The position numbers were made by a program, and so were the translations under genes. Below are positions 15,860 through 27,000 of a DNA stretch of 64,000 nucleotides, piece after piece (position 1 is the stretch's first letter; each line of letters begins with the position of its first letter). A model generated the notes under the pieces. The model worked only from the letters and a program-made list of their open reading frames with translations. It made no database searches and was not told the origin of the DNA. Location: contig NZ_QJRJ01000082.1 in NCBI RefSeq assembly GCF_003254625.1, positions 434,001-498,000 on the forward strand. Direction: 5' to 3'. The DNA is from Flavobacterium ginsenosidimutans (GTDB lineage Bacteria; Bacteroidota; Bacteroidia; Flavobacteriales; Flavobacteriaceae).

Positions 15860-17470
15860 TTAACTTTTCCTTAAAATTTTGTATTTTGGTTTTTCGTAAT
15901 CAGTTATGTCCAAAATAATATCATAAACGCCTGTTAAAATTTCCATACTATCTCCTTTTGGCATTATTCCGTCGCTCATATCTTTTCCAAAATTTAAAGT
16001 CCAATCGTCATTAAAACGAAATTTAAGCTCTCCTGTTTTTAAAGTCACATTTTTAATTGTCCAAATTCCTTTTGTTTCAGTTTCAAAAAGTTTTGTATCA
16101 GGACCATCCCAGCCTTTTTCTGTGGCAGTTCCTACAATTCCCCAAGAAGGAAATATTTTTGTTGCTTTTTTTAGTTGATTTCCTGCATGAAAACTTAATG
16201 ACTCTATTTGTGAAGCCTCGTTTCTTTCAAAAATTACATCGCCCATTAATTCTTCAGCAAAAAATAAATTTTCTTTTACAGGATATAGAATAGTTGTGGG
16301 CCCGTTTCCACTTTGCAATTTTAATTTATTGTTTTCAACTGTAAGGTAAACTACAAAATTGTCTTCTACTTGATAAGCTCCCACATATTGCTTTAAAGTT
16401 TCTGAGCTTACGTTGGCTACAACTGGAATTTTGTAATCTTTATCATATAAATTATACAAAGTTTTCATAATAGCATAAGTGGCAGTGTTTAAACCTCTTT
16501 CTGTATTTGTAAGCAGTATAATGCAGATATCATCTTCGGGAATTTGAACAAAATTGCTACAAAAACCGGCTCCATAACCACTATGACCAACTGTCATTTT
16601 TTTAAACATTGGCATTGTAATCCAACCATAACCATAATTTTTTTTGAAAGGTGTGTATGCTTTTTCTAAACTTTGTTTGGAGATAATTTTGTAATTTTTT
16701 AGTCCATTATAATATTTGTTTAAATCTTCAACAGTTGAGTATATTCCACCAGCTGCAAAAGGCATAGGTGGATCATAAACAATCGATGGTTTTTGTTCTT
16801 TTTCAGAAAAAATCTCATAGCCAATGGTTTTATTTTCACTTTTTAGATTTTTAAAAGCAAAACCACTTTGCTTCATTTTCAATGGTTTAAATATGTATTT
16901 TTCAACTGCTTTTTCGTAACTTATTCCAGTAACTTTTTGAATTACATAGCCTAGAAAATAATATCCCGAGTTAGAATAACTCCAATCAGTTCCAGCTGGA
17001 AAATCCAAAGGTTTTGTTTTTTGAAATTCAATAAATGATTTTTCCGTTTGGTCTTTCATGTCATTTCCTCTGGTATAGTCATAAACTCCAGAGGTATGGG
17101 TTAATAAACTTTCAATTGAAATAGTACTTGCATCGGGATAATCTGGATAGAACTTTGAAAGTTTATCCTGTAATGAAAGTTTGTTTTCTTCTACTAATTT
17201 TAAAATTACCGTTGCTGTAAAAGTTTTTGTAATGGAATATATTTGAAAAATGCTGTTAGCGTTATTTTCCTTTTTTAAATCTACATTTGATAATCCATAA
17301 CCTTTACTTAATAAAGTTTCTCCTTTTTCAGAAATAAAAACAGAACCGTTAAATAGATTCTGTTGATTGTAAAATTCAAAAAGTTGTTCTAATTTTTCTT
17401 TCTTACTTTGTGCAAAGCCTAATTGTGTTATAAATAATAAAATAAAAGTGATTGATTGAATGGATTTCAT
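15860..17470 (-). CDS. Secreted serine beta-lactamase-like hydrolase with SusE-like C-terminal domain
   Basis: A 536-residue exported protein with signal peptide (residues 1-20, ending GFA-Q). Residues 25-340 are the class C beta-lactamase/penicillin-binding fold: S79-I-T-K82, Y165-S-N and H296-S-G supply the three active-site motifs. Residues 355-435 look like the beta-barrel domain often appended to such esterases/peptidases. Residues 440-536 (WGIVGTATEKGWDGPDTKL, then LKFRFNDDW) resemble the SusE/SusF glycan-binding fold, an unusual fusion. Likely acts on peptides or esters in the envelope, perhaps held on glycan. Single gene. Confidence 0.85.
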   Translation of the reverse strand: MKSIQSITFILLFITQLGFAQSKKEKLEQLFEFYNQQNLFNGSVFISEKGETLLSKGYGLSNVDLKKENNANSIFQIYSITKTFTATVILKLVEENKLSLQDKLSKFYPDYPDASTISIESLLTHTSGVYDYTRGNDMKDQTEKSFIEFQKTKPLDFPAGTDWSYSNSGYYFLGYVIQKVTGISYEKAVEKYIFKPLKMKQSGFAFKNLKSENKTIGYEIFSEKEQKPSIVYDPPMPFAAGGIYSTVEDLNKYYNGLKNYKIISKQSLEKAYTPFKKNYGYGWITMPMFKKMTVGHSGYGAGFCSNFVQIPEDDICIILLTNTERGLNTATYAIMKTLYNLYDKDYKIPVVANVSSETLKQYVGAYQVEDNFVVYLTVENNKLKLQSGNGPTTILYPVKENLFFAEELMGDVIFERNEASQIESLSFHAGNQLKKATKIFPSWGIVGTATEKGWDGPDTKLFETETKGIWTIKNVTLKTGELKFRFNDDWTLNFGKDMSDGIMPKGDSMEILTGVYDIILDITDYEKPKYKILRKS

Positions 17471-17566
17471 ATTTTTTTGATTTTTTATTGGATTCTAACT
17501 AACGGTTTGCACTTTGTGACAGTTGCGTAAATGTATAATAAAAGATTACAAATAAAAATTCCTAAC

Positions 17567-17725
17567 AAACTTCAGTTTTAGCGTTTTTTAGTAGTGACAA
17601 GGACAGAACAAATTACAACATCTTTTTTGGATGATTTGAAGAAATTGGCGTACTATATGTAATGTCTGTCTTCCATTGGCTTTGTAAATTTGGTTTAGAT
17701 GTTCCGTCGGGATTCATGGGAAAAT
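17567..17725 (+). repeat. Dispersed repeat, copy C, in a gene-free gap
   Basis: The 17471-17954 gap has no credible gene. It holds a repeat that aligns with 48458-48615 over about 150 nt: a TTTTAGCGTTTTTTAG arm, GTGAC, an ACAAATTACAACATC block, and a tail that reads FLDDLKKLAYYM then stop, followed by TTGGTTTAGATG. The remainder, 17730-17954, is AT-rich leader sequence for the sensor gene. Confidence 0.75.
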
Positions 17726-17954
17726 CTATTTGATTTCTAAATTGATTAAATGAATATTAGTATTTTTATTATTTCGCATCAGATATATTGTTTGCTCATT
17801 TGTGTACGTGAAATAAAAGTTTAATTTTACTTTTTAAACTATACACCTTTTCCTGTTTGTCATTTAAAAAATAATCCTTCCTAATTATTTAGACAAACGC
17901 GATTAAAGAATGCATTTTAAATGCTTATTTTTTATTTACATAACTCAAAATTTC

Positions 17955-20693
17955 ATGTATCAATTTGTAAAATATATTTTGATGCTCATTTTGGCATCTT
18001 TAAGTTTAATATCCTGTAAACAAAAACAGGGAGACAAAATTAGAGTTGGTTTCTCACAGGCGATGACGACCGACGATTGGCGCAAGCAAATGAACAGTTC
18101 AATAAAAATTGAAGCTTCTTTGCGACCTGAAGTCGATTTGACAATCAAAGACGCCAATAATAATGTCGATAAACAAATCGAAGATATCGAGCGTTTTATT
18201 TCTAATAGAGTAGATGTTATTATTGTATCGCCAATTCAATCAAAACCTTTAACGGCAGTTGTCGAAAAATCCATTAAAGCTGGAATTCCCGTTCTTGTTG
18301 TTGATCGAAAAATTGAAGGAGAAAGCTACACAGCTTATCTCGGAGCTGATAATATTGAAATTGGACGAATCGCCGGCCGTTACATTATCTCGCACAGTAA
18401 AGGTTCTGGTAATGTTATAGAAATTACAGGTGCCAGCGGATCATCTCCGGCTTACGAAAGAACACTTGGTTTCAATCAGATTATCAACGAGAATAAGCGT
18501 TTTAAGATTGTCAACACCATTCAGGGTGACTGGGAAAAAGAATCCGTTAAAGCGCCTTTGAAAGCAATTCTTCTGCAAAATCCGAATGTTGAATATATTT
18601 TCGCTCATAACGACAGAATGGCTTTAAGTGCTTGGGAAACTGCTAAAACCCTGGGGCTTGAAAAGAAAATAAAGTTTATTGGTGTTGATGCTTTAAACTC
18701 AGTAAATGGGGGAATTGAGCTGGTAAAAAGTGGTGTGCTTGATGGAACAATTTTATATCCAACCGGAGGAAACGAAGCTTTAAAACTGGCATTAAAAATG
18801 TACAACAAAGAATCGATTTCCAGAAACAACATCCTAAATACGATTGTTATTGATAAAAACAATGCTGAAATTATCGAAAACCAAATGGATAAAGTCGATC
18901 AGCAGCAGTTGGTAATCGAGTCGCAGCAAGGGGCTATTAAAGTTCAGGAAAGAGAATATGCTTCGCAGAATAATTTGGTAAGATTGCTTAGTTTTTTTCT
19001 TGTAATTATTTTGAGCTTAACGATTTACAGTATTTATTCGACTATTTCTATTTCAAGAAAGAAAAAACAACTGGAAAGAATCAATCAAACGGTAATTGAC
19101 CAGAATAATGAAATTCAGGAAATGGCTCAGATTGCAGCTAAAAGCAATGAAGCAAAACTGAATTTCTTCACCGGACTTTCGCACGAGTTTAAAACGCCTA
19201 TTACTCTAATAATGAGTTACGTGGAGTCTTTAATCGAAAATGATAAAATTAAAGGAACTGCATTAATAGATGAAGTAAAATTGATTCATAAAAACTCAAA
19301 CAGATTACTTCGTTTGATCAATCAATTATTGGATTTCAGGAAAATTGAAGAGCAAAAATTTACGCTGAGAACTTCGAATACAAAAATTTACGATTTCACA
19401 AATGAAGTCATGGCAAACTTTAAAGGTGAAGCCGCTCGAAGAAATATTGATTTTCAGTTAAGCTGTAAAAACAAAAATCTGGAATTGTTTATTGACCGCG
19501 GATTAATGGACAAAGTGTATTTCAATCTATTATCAAATGCTTTTAAATTTACGCCGGATAATGGTAAAATTAGTATTTCAATTGTCGAAAATCAGGACAA
19601 TACGGTAAAGATTCATTTTAAAGATTCCGGAATAGGAATTCCTGACGATGAGCTTTCAAATGTTTTTGATCCATTTTTCAGGGCTTCAAATAATAATAAA
19701 AACAGCTCCGGAATTGGTTTGCATTTATCCAAAGAGTTTGTGCTTTTGCATCAGGGAACTATCGAGTTAAAATCTAAACAAGGCAGCGAATTTGTGATTA
19801 CTTTATTAAAAGGAAATAGTCATTTGCAGCCTGGTGAAATTATTCAGAAAGTAGAAAGCCTAACCAGTATTCCGAATTTAATTACAGATAATTTAAACAT
19901 AGAACCCGATTTAAAAGAATCCAATACGATTTCAGATGCTGAAAAACATTCGTTGCTAATTATAGAAGACAATGTAGATTTAGTTAATTTTCTAAAAGCA
20001 AAACTTTCTAATGAATATGTAGTTTATAATTCTGACGGAAGCGATGCTATTGAAAAAGCGTTGGAAATTATTCCGGATGTTATTATCTGCGATATTAATT
20101 TGGTAGACAAAGATGGTTACGAAATCAGCAAAGAACTAAAGAAAGACCTTCGTTCTTCACACATTCCAATTATAATTCTAACGGCGCAAAGTAATAAAGA
20201 ATCTGTTTTAAAAGGGCTTCAGAGTGGAGTAGACCAGTATTTGACAAAACCTTTTAGCCTTTCAATTCTAAAACAATCTTTATCGAGTTTGCTTTTCAAC
20301 AGAGAAAAACTACGCTATTATTACACCAACAATATTTACAGAGTTGAACCTGAATCTAAATTTGGAAATCAGGAACAGAGTTTTATTACTAAAATGAATG
20401 ATATTATTAAAAAGAATGTCGAGAATCCAAAGTTTTCAGTTGAAGATTTGGCGGATAAATTGGGCGTTTCGAGAGTTCAGCTGTATAGAAAAGTGAAAGC
20501 AATTATCGGAATTAATATTAGCGATCATATTAATAATGTCAAATTAGAGAAAGCAGCAGAGCTTTTGAAGTCAAATGAAATGAATATTTCTGAAATTGCC
20601 TACTCGTTAGGTTTCTCTTCTCCAAACTATTTTTCTACAGCTTTTAAGAATAAATTTGGAATTTCTCCTAAAGAATATAAAACGTCCAGCTAA
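17955..20693 (+). CDS. Hybrid two-component sensor with periplasmic sugar-binding domain
   Basis: A one-protein signalling system, about 912 residues from ATG 17955 (a longer frame opens at 17910; numbering here uses the longer frame). A lipoprotein-like or anchor segment (LASLSLISC) precedes a LacI/RbsB-type sugar-binding domain (40-330), a membrane helix (357-378), HisKA with H425 in SHEFKTP, HATPase with N-box, GIGIP and GIGLHL, a receiver domain with D728, T758 and K781, and an AraC helix-turn-helix pair (828-925). The architecture and neighbours match the fructose-binding sensor BT1754 of Bacteroides thetaiotaomicron. It should switch on the fructan genes that follow. Confidence 0.92.
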   Translation: MYQFVKYILMLILASLSLISCKQKQGDKIRVGFSQAMTTDDWRKQMNSSIKIEASLRPEVDLTIKDANNNVDKQIEDIERFISNRVDVIIVSPIQSKPLTAVVEKSIKAGIPVLVVDRKIEGESYTAYLGADNIEIGRIAGRYIISHSKGSGNVIEITGASGSSPAYERTLGFNQIINENKRFKIVNTIQGDWEKESVKAPLKAILLQNPNVEYIFAHNDRMALSAWETAKTLGLEKKIKFIGVDALNSVNGGIELVKSGVLDGTILYPTGGNEALKLALKMYNKESISRNNILNTIVIDKNNAEIIENQMDKVDQQQLVIESQQGAIKVQEREYASQNNLVRLLSFFLVIILSLTIYSIYSTISISRKKKQLERINQTVIDQNNEIQEMAQIAAKSNEAKLNFFTGLSHEFKTPITLIMSYVESLIENDKIKGTALIDEVKLIHKNSNRLLRLINQLLDFRKIEEQKFTLRTSNTKIYDFTNEVMANFKGEAARRNIDFQLSCKNKNLELFIDRGLMDKVYFNLLSNAFKFTPDNGKISISIVENQDNTVKIHFKDSGIGIPDDELSNVFDPFFRASNNNKNSSGIGLHLSKEFVLLHQGTIELKSKQGSEFVITLLKGNSHLQPGEIIQKVESLTSIPNLITDNLNIEPDLKESNTISDAEKHSLLIIEDNVDLVNFLKAKLSNEYVVYNSDGSDAIEKALEIIPDVIICDINLVDKDGYEISKELKKDLRSSHIPIIILTAQSNKESVLKGLQSGVDQYLTKPFSLSILKQSLSSLLFNREKLRYYYTNNIYRVEPESKFGNQEQSFITKMNDIIKKNVENPKFSVEDLADKLGVSRVQLYRKVKAIIGINISDHINNVKLEKAAELLKSNEMNISEIAYSLGFSSPNYFSTAFKNKFGISPKEYKTSS

Positions 20694-20757
20694 TTTGTCT
20701 TTAAAATTGTTTCTTTTAAAGTATCAATTTTGAAGGTTATGTAACAAAATCGAAACT

Positions 20758-20800
20758 ACAAGGTTTTCGTAAAAGTTTTTTAATTTGCGTAAAACCTTGT
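20758..20800. promoter_or_regulatory. Candidate binding site for the fructan sensor
   Basis: A perfect 10-bp inverted repeat (ACAAGGTTTT/AAAACCTTGT) with a 23-nt spacer also contains direct CGTAAAA repeats 20 nt apart, the two-turn spacing AraC-type dimers favour. It lies 124 nt before the first transport gene. It could instead be a terminator for the sensor gene. Confidence 0.4.
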
Positions 20801-20923
20801 AAATAAAGGTTTTGAGTTTAAAATGCTAAACTGTCAATATTTATAGAAATAAATTGTAACATCATTAAAAATAAGTTGTTTTTTTTGCAGATATCTTAGC
20901 AACAAGTTTTTAATACATGTACA

Positions 20924-22282
20924 ATGAATAAGATATTGATTTGGTCTGTTACTGCTGCACTGGCAGGTTTTCTTTTCGGTTTTGATACCGTAGTTATTTC
21001 TGGAGCTGATAAACAATTACAGCTTCTGTGGCACTCGTCAGATGCCTTTCATGGTTCAGTTGTTATGGCAATGGCATTATGGGGAACTGTAGTTGGTGCA
21101 ATCTTTGGAGGAATTCCAACTAATAAAATAGGACGTAAAAAAACGTTGTTCTGGATTGGTATTTTATACTTTGTTTCGGCAATTGGTGCCGCTTTTGCAA
21201 ATGATCCGTTTGTTTTTGCTGCCTTCAGATTTGTTGGTGGTTTAGGGGTTGGCGCTTCTACTATTGCTGCTCCGGCCTATGTATCAGAAATTGCTCCGGC
21301 AGACAAAAGAGGAAGATTGGTAGCTTTGTATCAGTTCAATATTGTATTAGGAATTTTAATTGCTTTTATCTCTAATTACTTTTTAAAAGACATTGGCGAA
21401 AATGCCTGGAGATGGATGATTGGTGTTCAGGCAATTCCTTCTCTGATTTACATTCTTTTTATTTTGACAATTCCTGAAAGTCCAAGATGGCTTTTGTCTA
21501 AAAATCGTGACGAAGAAGCCCGTAAAGTTTTGTATACAATTGATCCGTCTGCAAATATTTCTGATTTATTCGACGATTCGCGTGAAAACGGTGTTACTAA
21601 ACACGAGAATATTTTCATGAAGAAATATCGTTTCCCATTGATTTTGGCTTTTTTAATTGCCTTTTTTAATCAGTTTTCGGGAATCAATGCATTTCTTTAT
21701 TATGCGCCAAGAATTTTTGAAGAAGCTGGCTTAGGACAAAATACAGCATTGTTAAGCAGTATCGGAATTGGAGTTACAAATCTTATTTTCACCTTAATTG
21801 GTGTGGCATTAATTGACAAATTAGGAAGAAAGTTGTTAATGTACATTGGTTCTGTTGGATATATTATTTCACTCGGACTAGTATCGGCTTCTTTTTATTA
21901 CAATTGGGGAGGTTTGTCGGTTCCTATTTTCCTTTTCCTTTTTATTGCTTCTCATGCAATTGGTCAGGGCGCGGTCATTTGGGTTTTTATTTCAGAAATA
22001 TTCCCAAATCATATTCGAGCATCCGGACAGGCATTTGGAAGTTCAGTACATTGGGTTCTAGCGGCAATTATTCCGTCTTTAATTCCAATGTTATTTTCAG
22101 AAATCGGACCCGAAGTTGTATTCCTTATTTTTACATTGATGATGGTGTTGCAACTGTTGTTTGTGATTTTTCTGATGCCGGAAACAAAAGGAATCTCTTT
22201 AGAAGCTTTAAGCGAAACACTAACTAAAAAAAATAACCACAAAAATGAAATCAAAGAAACATCTGCCGTTAGCTCTTTATAG
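20924..22282 (+). CDS. MFS sugar porter, probable fructose importer
   Basis: A 12-helix inner-membrane symporter of the sugar porter family, 452 residues. Family motifs are clear: GFLFGFDTVVISGADK (helix 1), NKIGRKKTLF (loop 2-3), PESPRWLL (loop 6-7), NQFSGINAFLYY (helix 7), DKLGRKLLM (loop 8-9) and PETKG near the end. Position in a fructan locus and similarity in role to BT1758 suggest fructose import by proton symport. Its last 38 nt overlap the GH32 gene in another frame, which implies translational coupling. Confidence 0.9.
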   Translation: MNKILIWSVTAALAGFLFGFDTVVISGADKQLQLLWHSSDAFHGSVVMAMALWGTVVGAIFGGIPTNKIGRKKTLFWIGILYFVSAIGAAFANDPFVFAAFRFVGGLGVGASTIAAPAYVSEIAPADKRGRLVALYQFNIVLGILIAFISNYFLKDIGENAWRWMIGVQAIPSLIYILFILTIPESPRWLLSKNRDEEARKVLYTIDPSANISDLFDDSRENGVTKHENIFMKKYRFPLILAFLIAFFNQFSGINAFLYYAPRIFEEAGLGQNTALLSSIGIGVTNLIFTLIGVALIDKLGRKLLMYIGSVGYIISLGLVSASFYYNWGGLSVPIFLFLFIASHAIGQGAVIWVFISEIFPNHIRASGQAFGSSVHWVLAAIIPSLIPMLFSEIGPEVVFLIFTLMMVLQLLFVIFLMPETKGISLEALSETLTKKNNHKNEIKETSAVSSL

Positions 22283-23861
22283 TGCTGCCTTACTGTCGAT
22301 AGTAGGATTAAAACCGTCTTCTGCAACTGCACAAACTGCTGCCGTAACTGTATCGAACACAGTGGAAGAACAAATGTATCGCCCACATTTTCATTTTACG
22401 CCAAAAAAAGGCTGGATGAACGATCCTAACGGAATGTTCTTCGCCAATGGCTATTATCATTTGTTTTATCAGCATTATCCTGATGGAAATACATGGGGAC
22501 CAATGCATTGGGGACATGCCATCTCTAAAGATTTAATTAAATGGGAAGAACTGCCTATTGCGCTTTACCCAGATAAAGACAAATATATTTTTTCAGGAAG
22601 TGCTGTTGTCGACACACACAATACATCTGGTTTAGGAACTGGAAAAACCGCACCAATTGTTGCAATTTACACGTTGCATGATATGACAAAGGAAAAAGCA
22701 GGCAAAATTGATGTGGAACAGCAGGATATTGCTTTTTCTAATGATAACGGTTTTACATGGCAGAAATTTGAGGAAGGAAATCCTGTCGTGAAAAACCCTG
22801 GAATTAGAGATTTTAGAGATCCAAAAGTATCTTGGGATGAAACTCATAAGCAATGGATTATGGCTTTGGCAGCACAGGATCGAATTCATTTTTACAAATC
22901 ATCGAATCTGAAAGACTGGGAATTTGCATCTGAATTTGGAAAAAATATTGGTGCTCATGGTGGTGTTTGGGAATGTCCTGATTTCTTCGAAATAAAAGTA
23001 GAAGGAACAAAAGAAACAAAATGGGTTTTAATTGTAAACCTTAATCCAGGTGGGCCAAACGGAGGTTCCGGAGTTCAATATTTTGTTGGAGATTTTGACG
23101 GAAAAACATTTACAATGGACACTACTTTTGCTGAAAGAGTAAATAATGAAAAAGCAGTCTGGGCAGATTATGGAAAAGATAATTATGCCGGAGTGACGTG
23201 GAATAATGTTCCAACTTCAGACGGAAGAAGATTGTTCATCGGATGGATGTCAAACTGGGAATATGCACAACAGGTTCCGACAACGACATGGAGAAGCAGT
23301 ACGACGATTCCGCGTGAGTTGAAGCTGGTTAAAAAAGGAAACCATTATAATTTGGTTAGCACACCCGTAAATGAAATCAATAATTATGTTTCTAAAACAA
23401 TTAAAACAAAAAGTGCAAACGGTAAGGGAACTTTAAGTTTAATAGAAAATGGTAAAATTGACCTTACTCAGGCAATTGTTAGTTTAGACTTAAAAAACTT
23501 AAAGCAGGAAGATTACACTTTTACACTTTCTAATGCAAATGGAGAATCTTTAAGTTTTGGTTTAAACAATAAAGAAAATTACTTATTTATTGATCGTTCT
23601 AAAGCTGGTATAACTGATTTCTCAGATAAGTTTGCTTTACCAGTAAGCAAAGCATTTTTGGAAGGAAGCCAAAAAAGTGCCGCTTTTAAAATTATTCTGG
23701 ATAAAACGTCAATCGAAATATTCTACAATAATGGCGAAAAAGTAATGACGGAAATCTTTTTCCTAAACAAACCATTTTCAGCCCTTACTATTTCTTCAAA
23801 GCAGAAAATAGAAATAAAAAATGGGATTATTCAAGTATTGGACATCAATAAAAAGCAATAA
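22245..23861 (+). CDS. Exported GH32 fructan beta-fructosidase
   Basis: A glycoside hydrolase family 32 enzyme, 538 residues, with a signal peptide (about 1-30, ending ATAQ). The catalytic set is complete: nucleophile D60 in WMNDPNG, transition-state stabiliser R191-D-P193 and acid/base E243 in WECPDFF. Residues 40-345 form the five-bladed propeller and 365-538 the beta-sandwich. It should release fructose from inulin, levan or sucrose-type chains in the periplasm. It overlaps the sugar porter gene by 38 nt, coupling hydrolysis and uptake. Confidence 0.92.
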   Translation: MKSKKHLPLALYSAALLSIVGLKPSSATAQTAAVTVSNTVEEQMYRPHFHFTPKKGWMNDPNGMFFANGYYHLFYQHYPDGNTWGPMHWGHAISKDLIKWEELPIALYPDKDKYIFSGSAVVDTHNTSGLGTGKTAPIVAIYTLHDMTKEKAGKIDVEQQDIAFSNDNGFTWQKFEEGNPVVKNPGIRDFRDPKVSWDETHKQWIMALAAQDRIHFYKSSNLKDWEFASEFGKNIGAHGGVWECPDFFEIKVEGTKETKWVLIVNLNPGGPNGGSGVQYFVGDFDGKTFTMDTTFAERVNNEKAVWADYGKDNYAGVTWNNVPTSDGRRLFIGWMSNWEYAQQVPTTTWRSSTTIPRELKLVKKGNHYNLVSTPVNEINNYVSKTIKTKSANGKGTLSLIENGKIDLTQAIVSLDLKNLKQEDYTFTLSNANGESLSFGLNNKENYLFIDRSKAGITDFSDKFALPVSKAFLEGSQKSAAFKIILDKTSIEIFYNNGEKVMTEIFFLNKPFSALTISSKQKIEIKNGIIQVLDINKKQ

Positions 23862-24028
23862 GAAAATCGAATAGAATTTTTCTAATTCAATCCAAAAACA
23901 TATCGTACAACCGTAAGAAGGATAATCTCTTTCAGTCTAGTTGCATCTATTTGCAAAATAAAAAACTGCTAGGGAATGGCAGTAAAAGATAACTAACTAT
24001 TAAAATAACCTTAATCAAACCAAAATTT

Positions 24029-27000
24029 ATGAGAAATAAGATTTTTTATTTTCTATTTTTCTTTTTTCCAATGCTGATGATGACGGCGCAGGAAAACGGA
24101 ATTAAAGGAACGGTAATTTCGTCTGATGACGGAATGCCGCTTCCTGGAGCGACAGTAATTATTTCAGGAACAAATACCAGTTCGGTAACCGATTTTGACG
24201 GGAATTTTTCCTTTCCAAATGTCGCTTCAGATGCTGTAATTGTAGTTTCTTTTATAGGATATGCCCCGCAATCGATTTCTGTTAAAGGGCAAAAAACAAT
24301 CAATATAACGCTAAAAGTCGACAACAATCAATTGAATGAAGTTGTTGTAACAGGATATTCAAAACAAAAGAAAACGGATATTACGGGAGCGGTTGCCGTT
24401 GTAAACATGAAGGAAGTCATGAAACAGCCAGAGCCAAACCCGATCAAAGCTTTACAAGGAAGAATTGCAGGAGTAAAAGTATCGTCGGATGGTTCGCCAA
24501 GTGGAGGAAATACAAAAGTGGTGATTCGTGGCGTGGGGACGCTGAACAATACAGATCCGCTTTATGTAATTGACGGAATGCCGACAAAATCCGGAATGCA
24601 TGAATTAAACCCTAATGATATTGAAACCATTCAGGTTTTGAAAGATGCTTCTTCGGCAAGTATTTACGGTTCCCGAGCTTCAAACGGTGTCATTATCATT
24701 ACAACCAAAAAAGGAAAAGAAGGTAAAATGAGAATCAATTTCAGTACCTATGCTTCCTTTTCTGATTATTCAAGAAAGTTAGATGTGTTAAATGCAAACC
24801 AGTTTGGGCAGGCACTTTGGCAGGCAAATATTAACGACGGTTTAAATCCGAATAATAACAATTTGCGTTATCAATTTGACTGGTCGGTTAATAACAACAA
24901 ACCGCAATTGAACAAAGTTTTGGTTCCGGAATATCTTGATGCGCAACAAACCATTAAAGCTTCAAATACAGATTGGTATGATGCAATTTCTCAAACTGGA
25001 GTTGCCAATTCTTATGATTTGTCTGTATCGAATGCTTCTGATAAAGGAAATTATGTTTTCTCGTTAGGTTATTATGGAAATGAAGGTGTTGTAAAAACAA
25101 CAGATTTCGAAAGAATTTCTGCGAGAATGAACAGTTCTTATAAATATTTTGATGGCAAATTAGTTATCGGAGAAAACTTCAGTTTAAACCGTACGAACGA
25201 AGTAACAGATCCGGGCGTGTTAGATCCTGCTCTTAGAGCTTTACCAATTATTCCGGTTCATACTGTTGACGGAATTGGTTGGGGAGGACCGGTTGGAGGA
25301 ATGAACGACAGACAAAATCCAGTTCGTCTCTTAGAATATAATAAAGACAACAAATACGATTATTTGCGCCTTTTTGGTAACGCTTACGCGGATTTGGAAA
25401 TCATTAAAAATCTGCATATCAAAACCAGTTTCGGAATGGATTATGGTTTTTACAAAAAACGCACGTTACAAAGAAGCTATAAATCAGGTTATCTGCAAAA
25501 TGATCAAACGTCTGTTACAATCGACCAATCGATCAGCGATAAATGGACTTGGACGAATACAGCAATTTACAGCTTAAACTTTGGAAAAAGCAATCTGAAT
25601 TTAATGGCGGGAACGGAGATGTATAAAGATACTTACGATACAAATACATTACGTAAAAATGACTTTTTGATCGAAACGCCAGATTATATGTATCCGGATG
25701 CAGGAACGGGAGAATCTTTTACAAGCGGAACTTCGACCGTATATTCTTTGCTTTCTTATTTTGGAAAAGCAGATTACGAGTTTGATAATCGCTATTTGGT
25801 TTCGGCTACAATTCGTCGTGATGGTTCTTCTCGTTTTGGAAAAAACAATCAATTCGGAACATTCCCGGCAGTTTCAGCGGGATGGAGAATCAGCAACGAA
25901 AATTTCATTAAAAATAATGCTCCTGTTTTTTCAGACTTGAAATTAAGGGCAGGATGGGGACAAACCGGAAATCAGGAAATCAGTAATACGGCTGTTTATT
26001 CGCTTTATCTGGCAAGTTATGCAGGCGGAAGTCCAACTTGGGCAACGTCTTTTGGAACAGCTTACGATATTGCAGGAAACGGGAACGGATTGCTTCCTTC
26101 TGGTTTTATTGCAACGCAATCCGGAAATGATGATTTGAAATGGGAAACTACGACGCAGACCAACATTGGTTTGGACTTTGGTTTATTCAAACAAAAATTA
26201 AGCGGCTCTATAGATTATTATATCAAGAAAACAGATGATATTTTGGTATTACCACCTTATTTAGGAGTTATTGGCGAAGGAGGAAACCGTTGGGTAAACG
26301 GTGCTTCTATGGAAAACAAAGGTTGGGAGTTTTCTTTAGGCTATCATGATGAAACTTCATTTGGATTGAAATATGATATTTCCGGAAACATTTCGGCAAA
26401 CAAAAATAAGATTACACAATTACCGGATGAAGTAAAAAACAACTACGGAGGCGACGGATTGGATGATAATATTTTAGGACGTCCAATTAATTCGATGTAC
26501 GGTTATGTTACTGACGGATTGTTTACAAGTCAGGATCAGGTAGACAACTCTGCAATTCAGGAAGGAAAAGGCCTTGGAAGAATTCGTTACAAAGACTTAA
26601 ATGGCGACGGAACAATTACAGATAAAGACCGCACGTGGATCGGAAATCCAAATCCGGGATTGTTGTACGGAATCAATTTAAACTTGTCTTATAAAAACTT
26701 TGATTTTACTACTTTTTGGGAAGGTGCAACTGACGTTGATGTGATTAACAACACAAAATATCAGACTGATTTTTGGAGTGTTGATGACGTAGGATCAAAT
26801 AAAGGAACTCGTTTACTGAATGCCTGGTCTTTGGATAATCCAAATTCAACTATTCCGGCACTGACAACAGTTGACAGAAATGCGGAATCTAGATTTTCAA
26901 TATATTATGTAGAAAACGGAAGTTATCTTAAACTTAGAGTTTTACAGTTTGGCTACAGTCTGCCAAAAGATTTATTGAAAAAACTAAGCATGGAAAGTTT

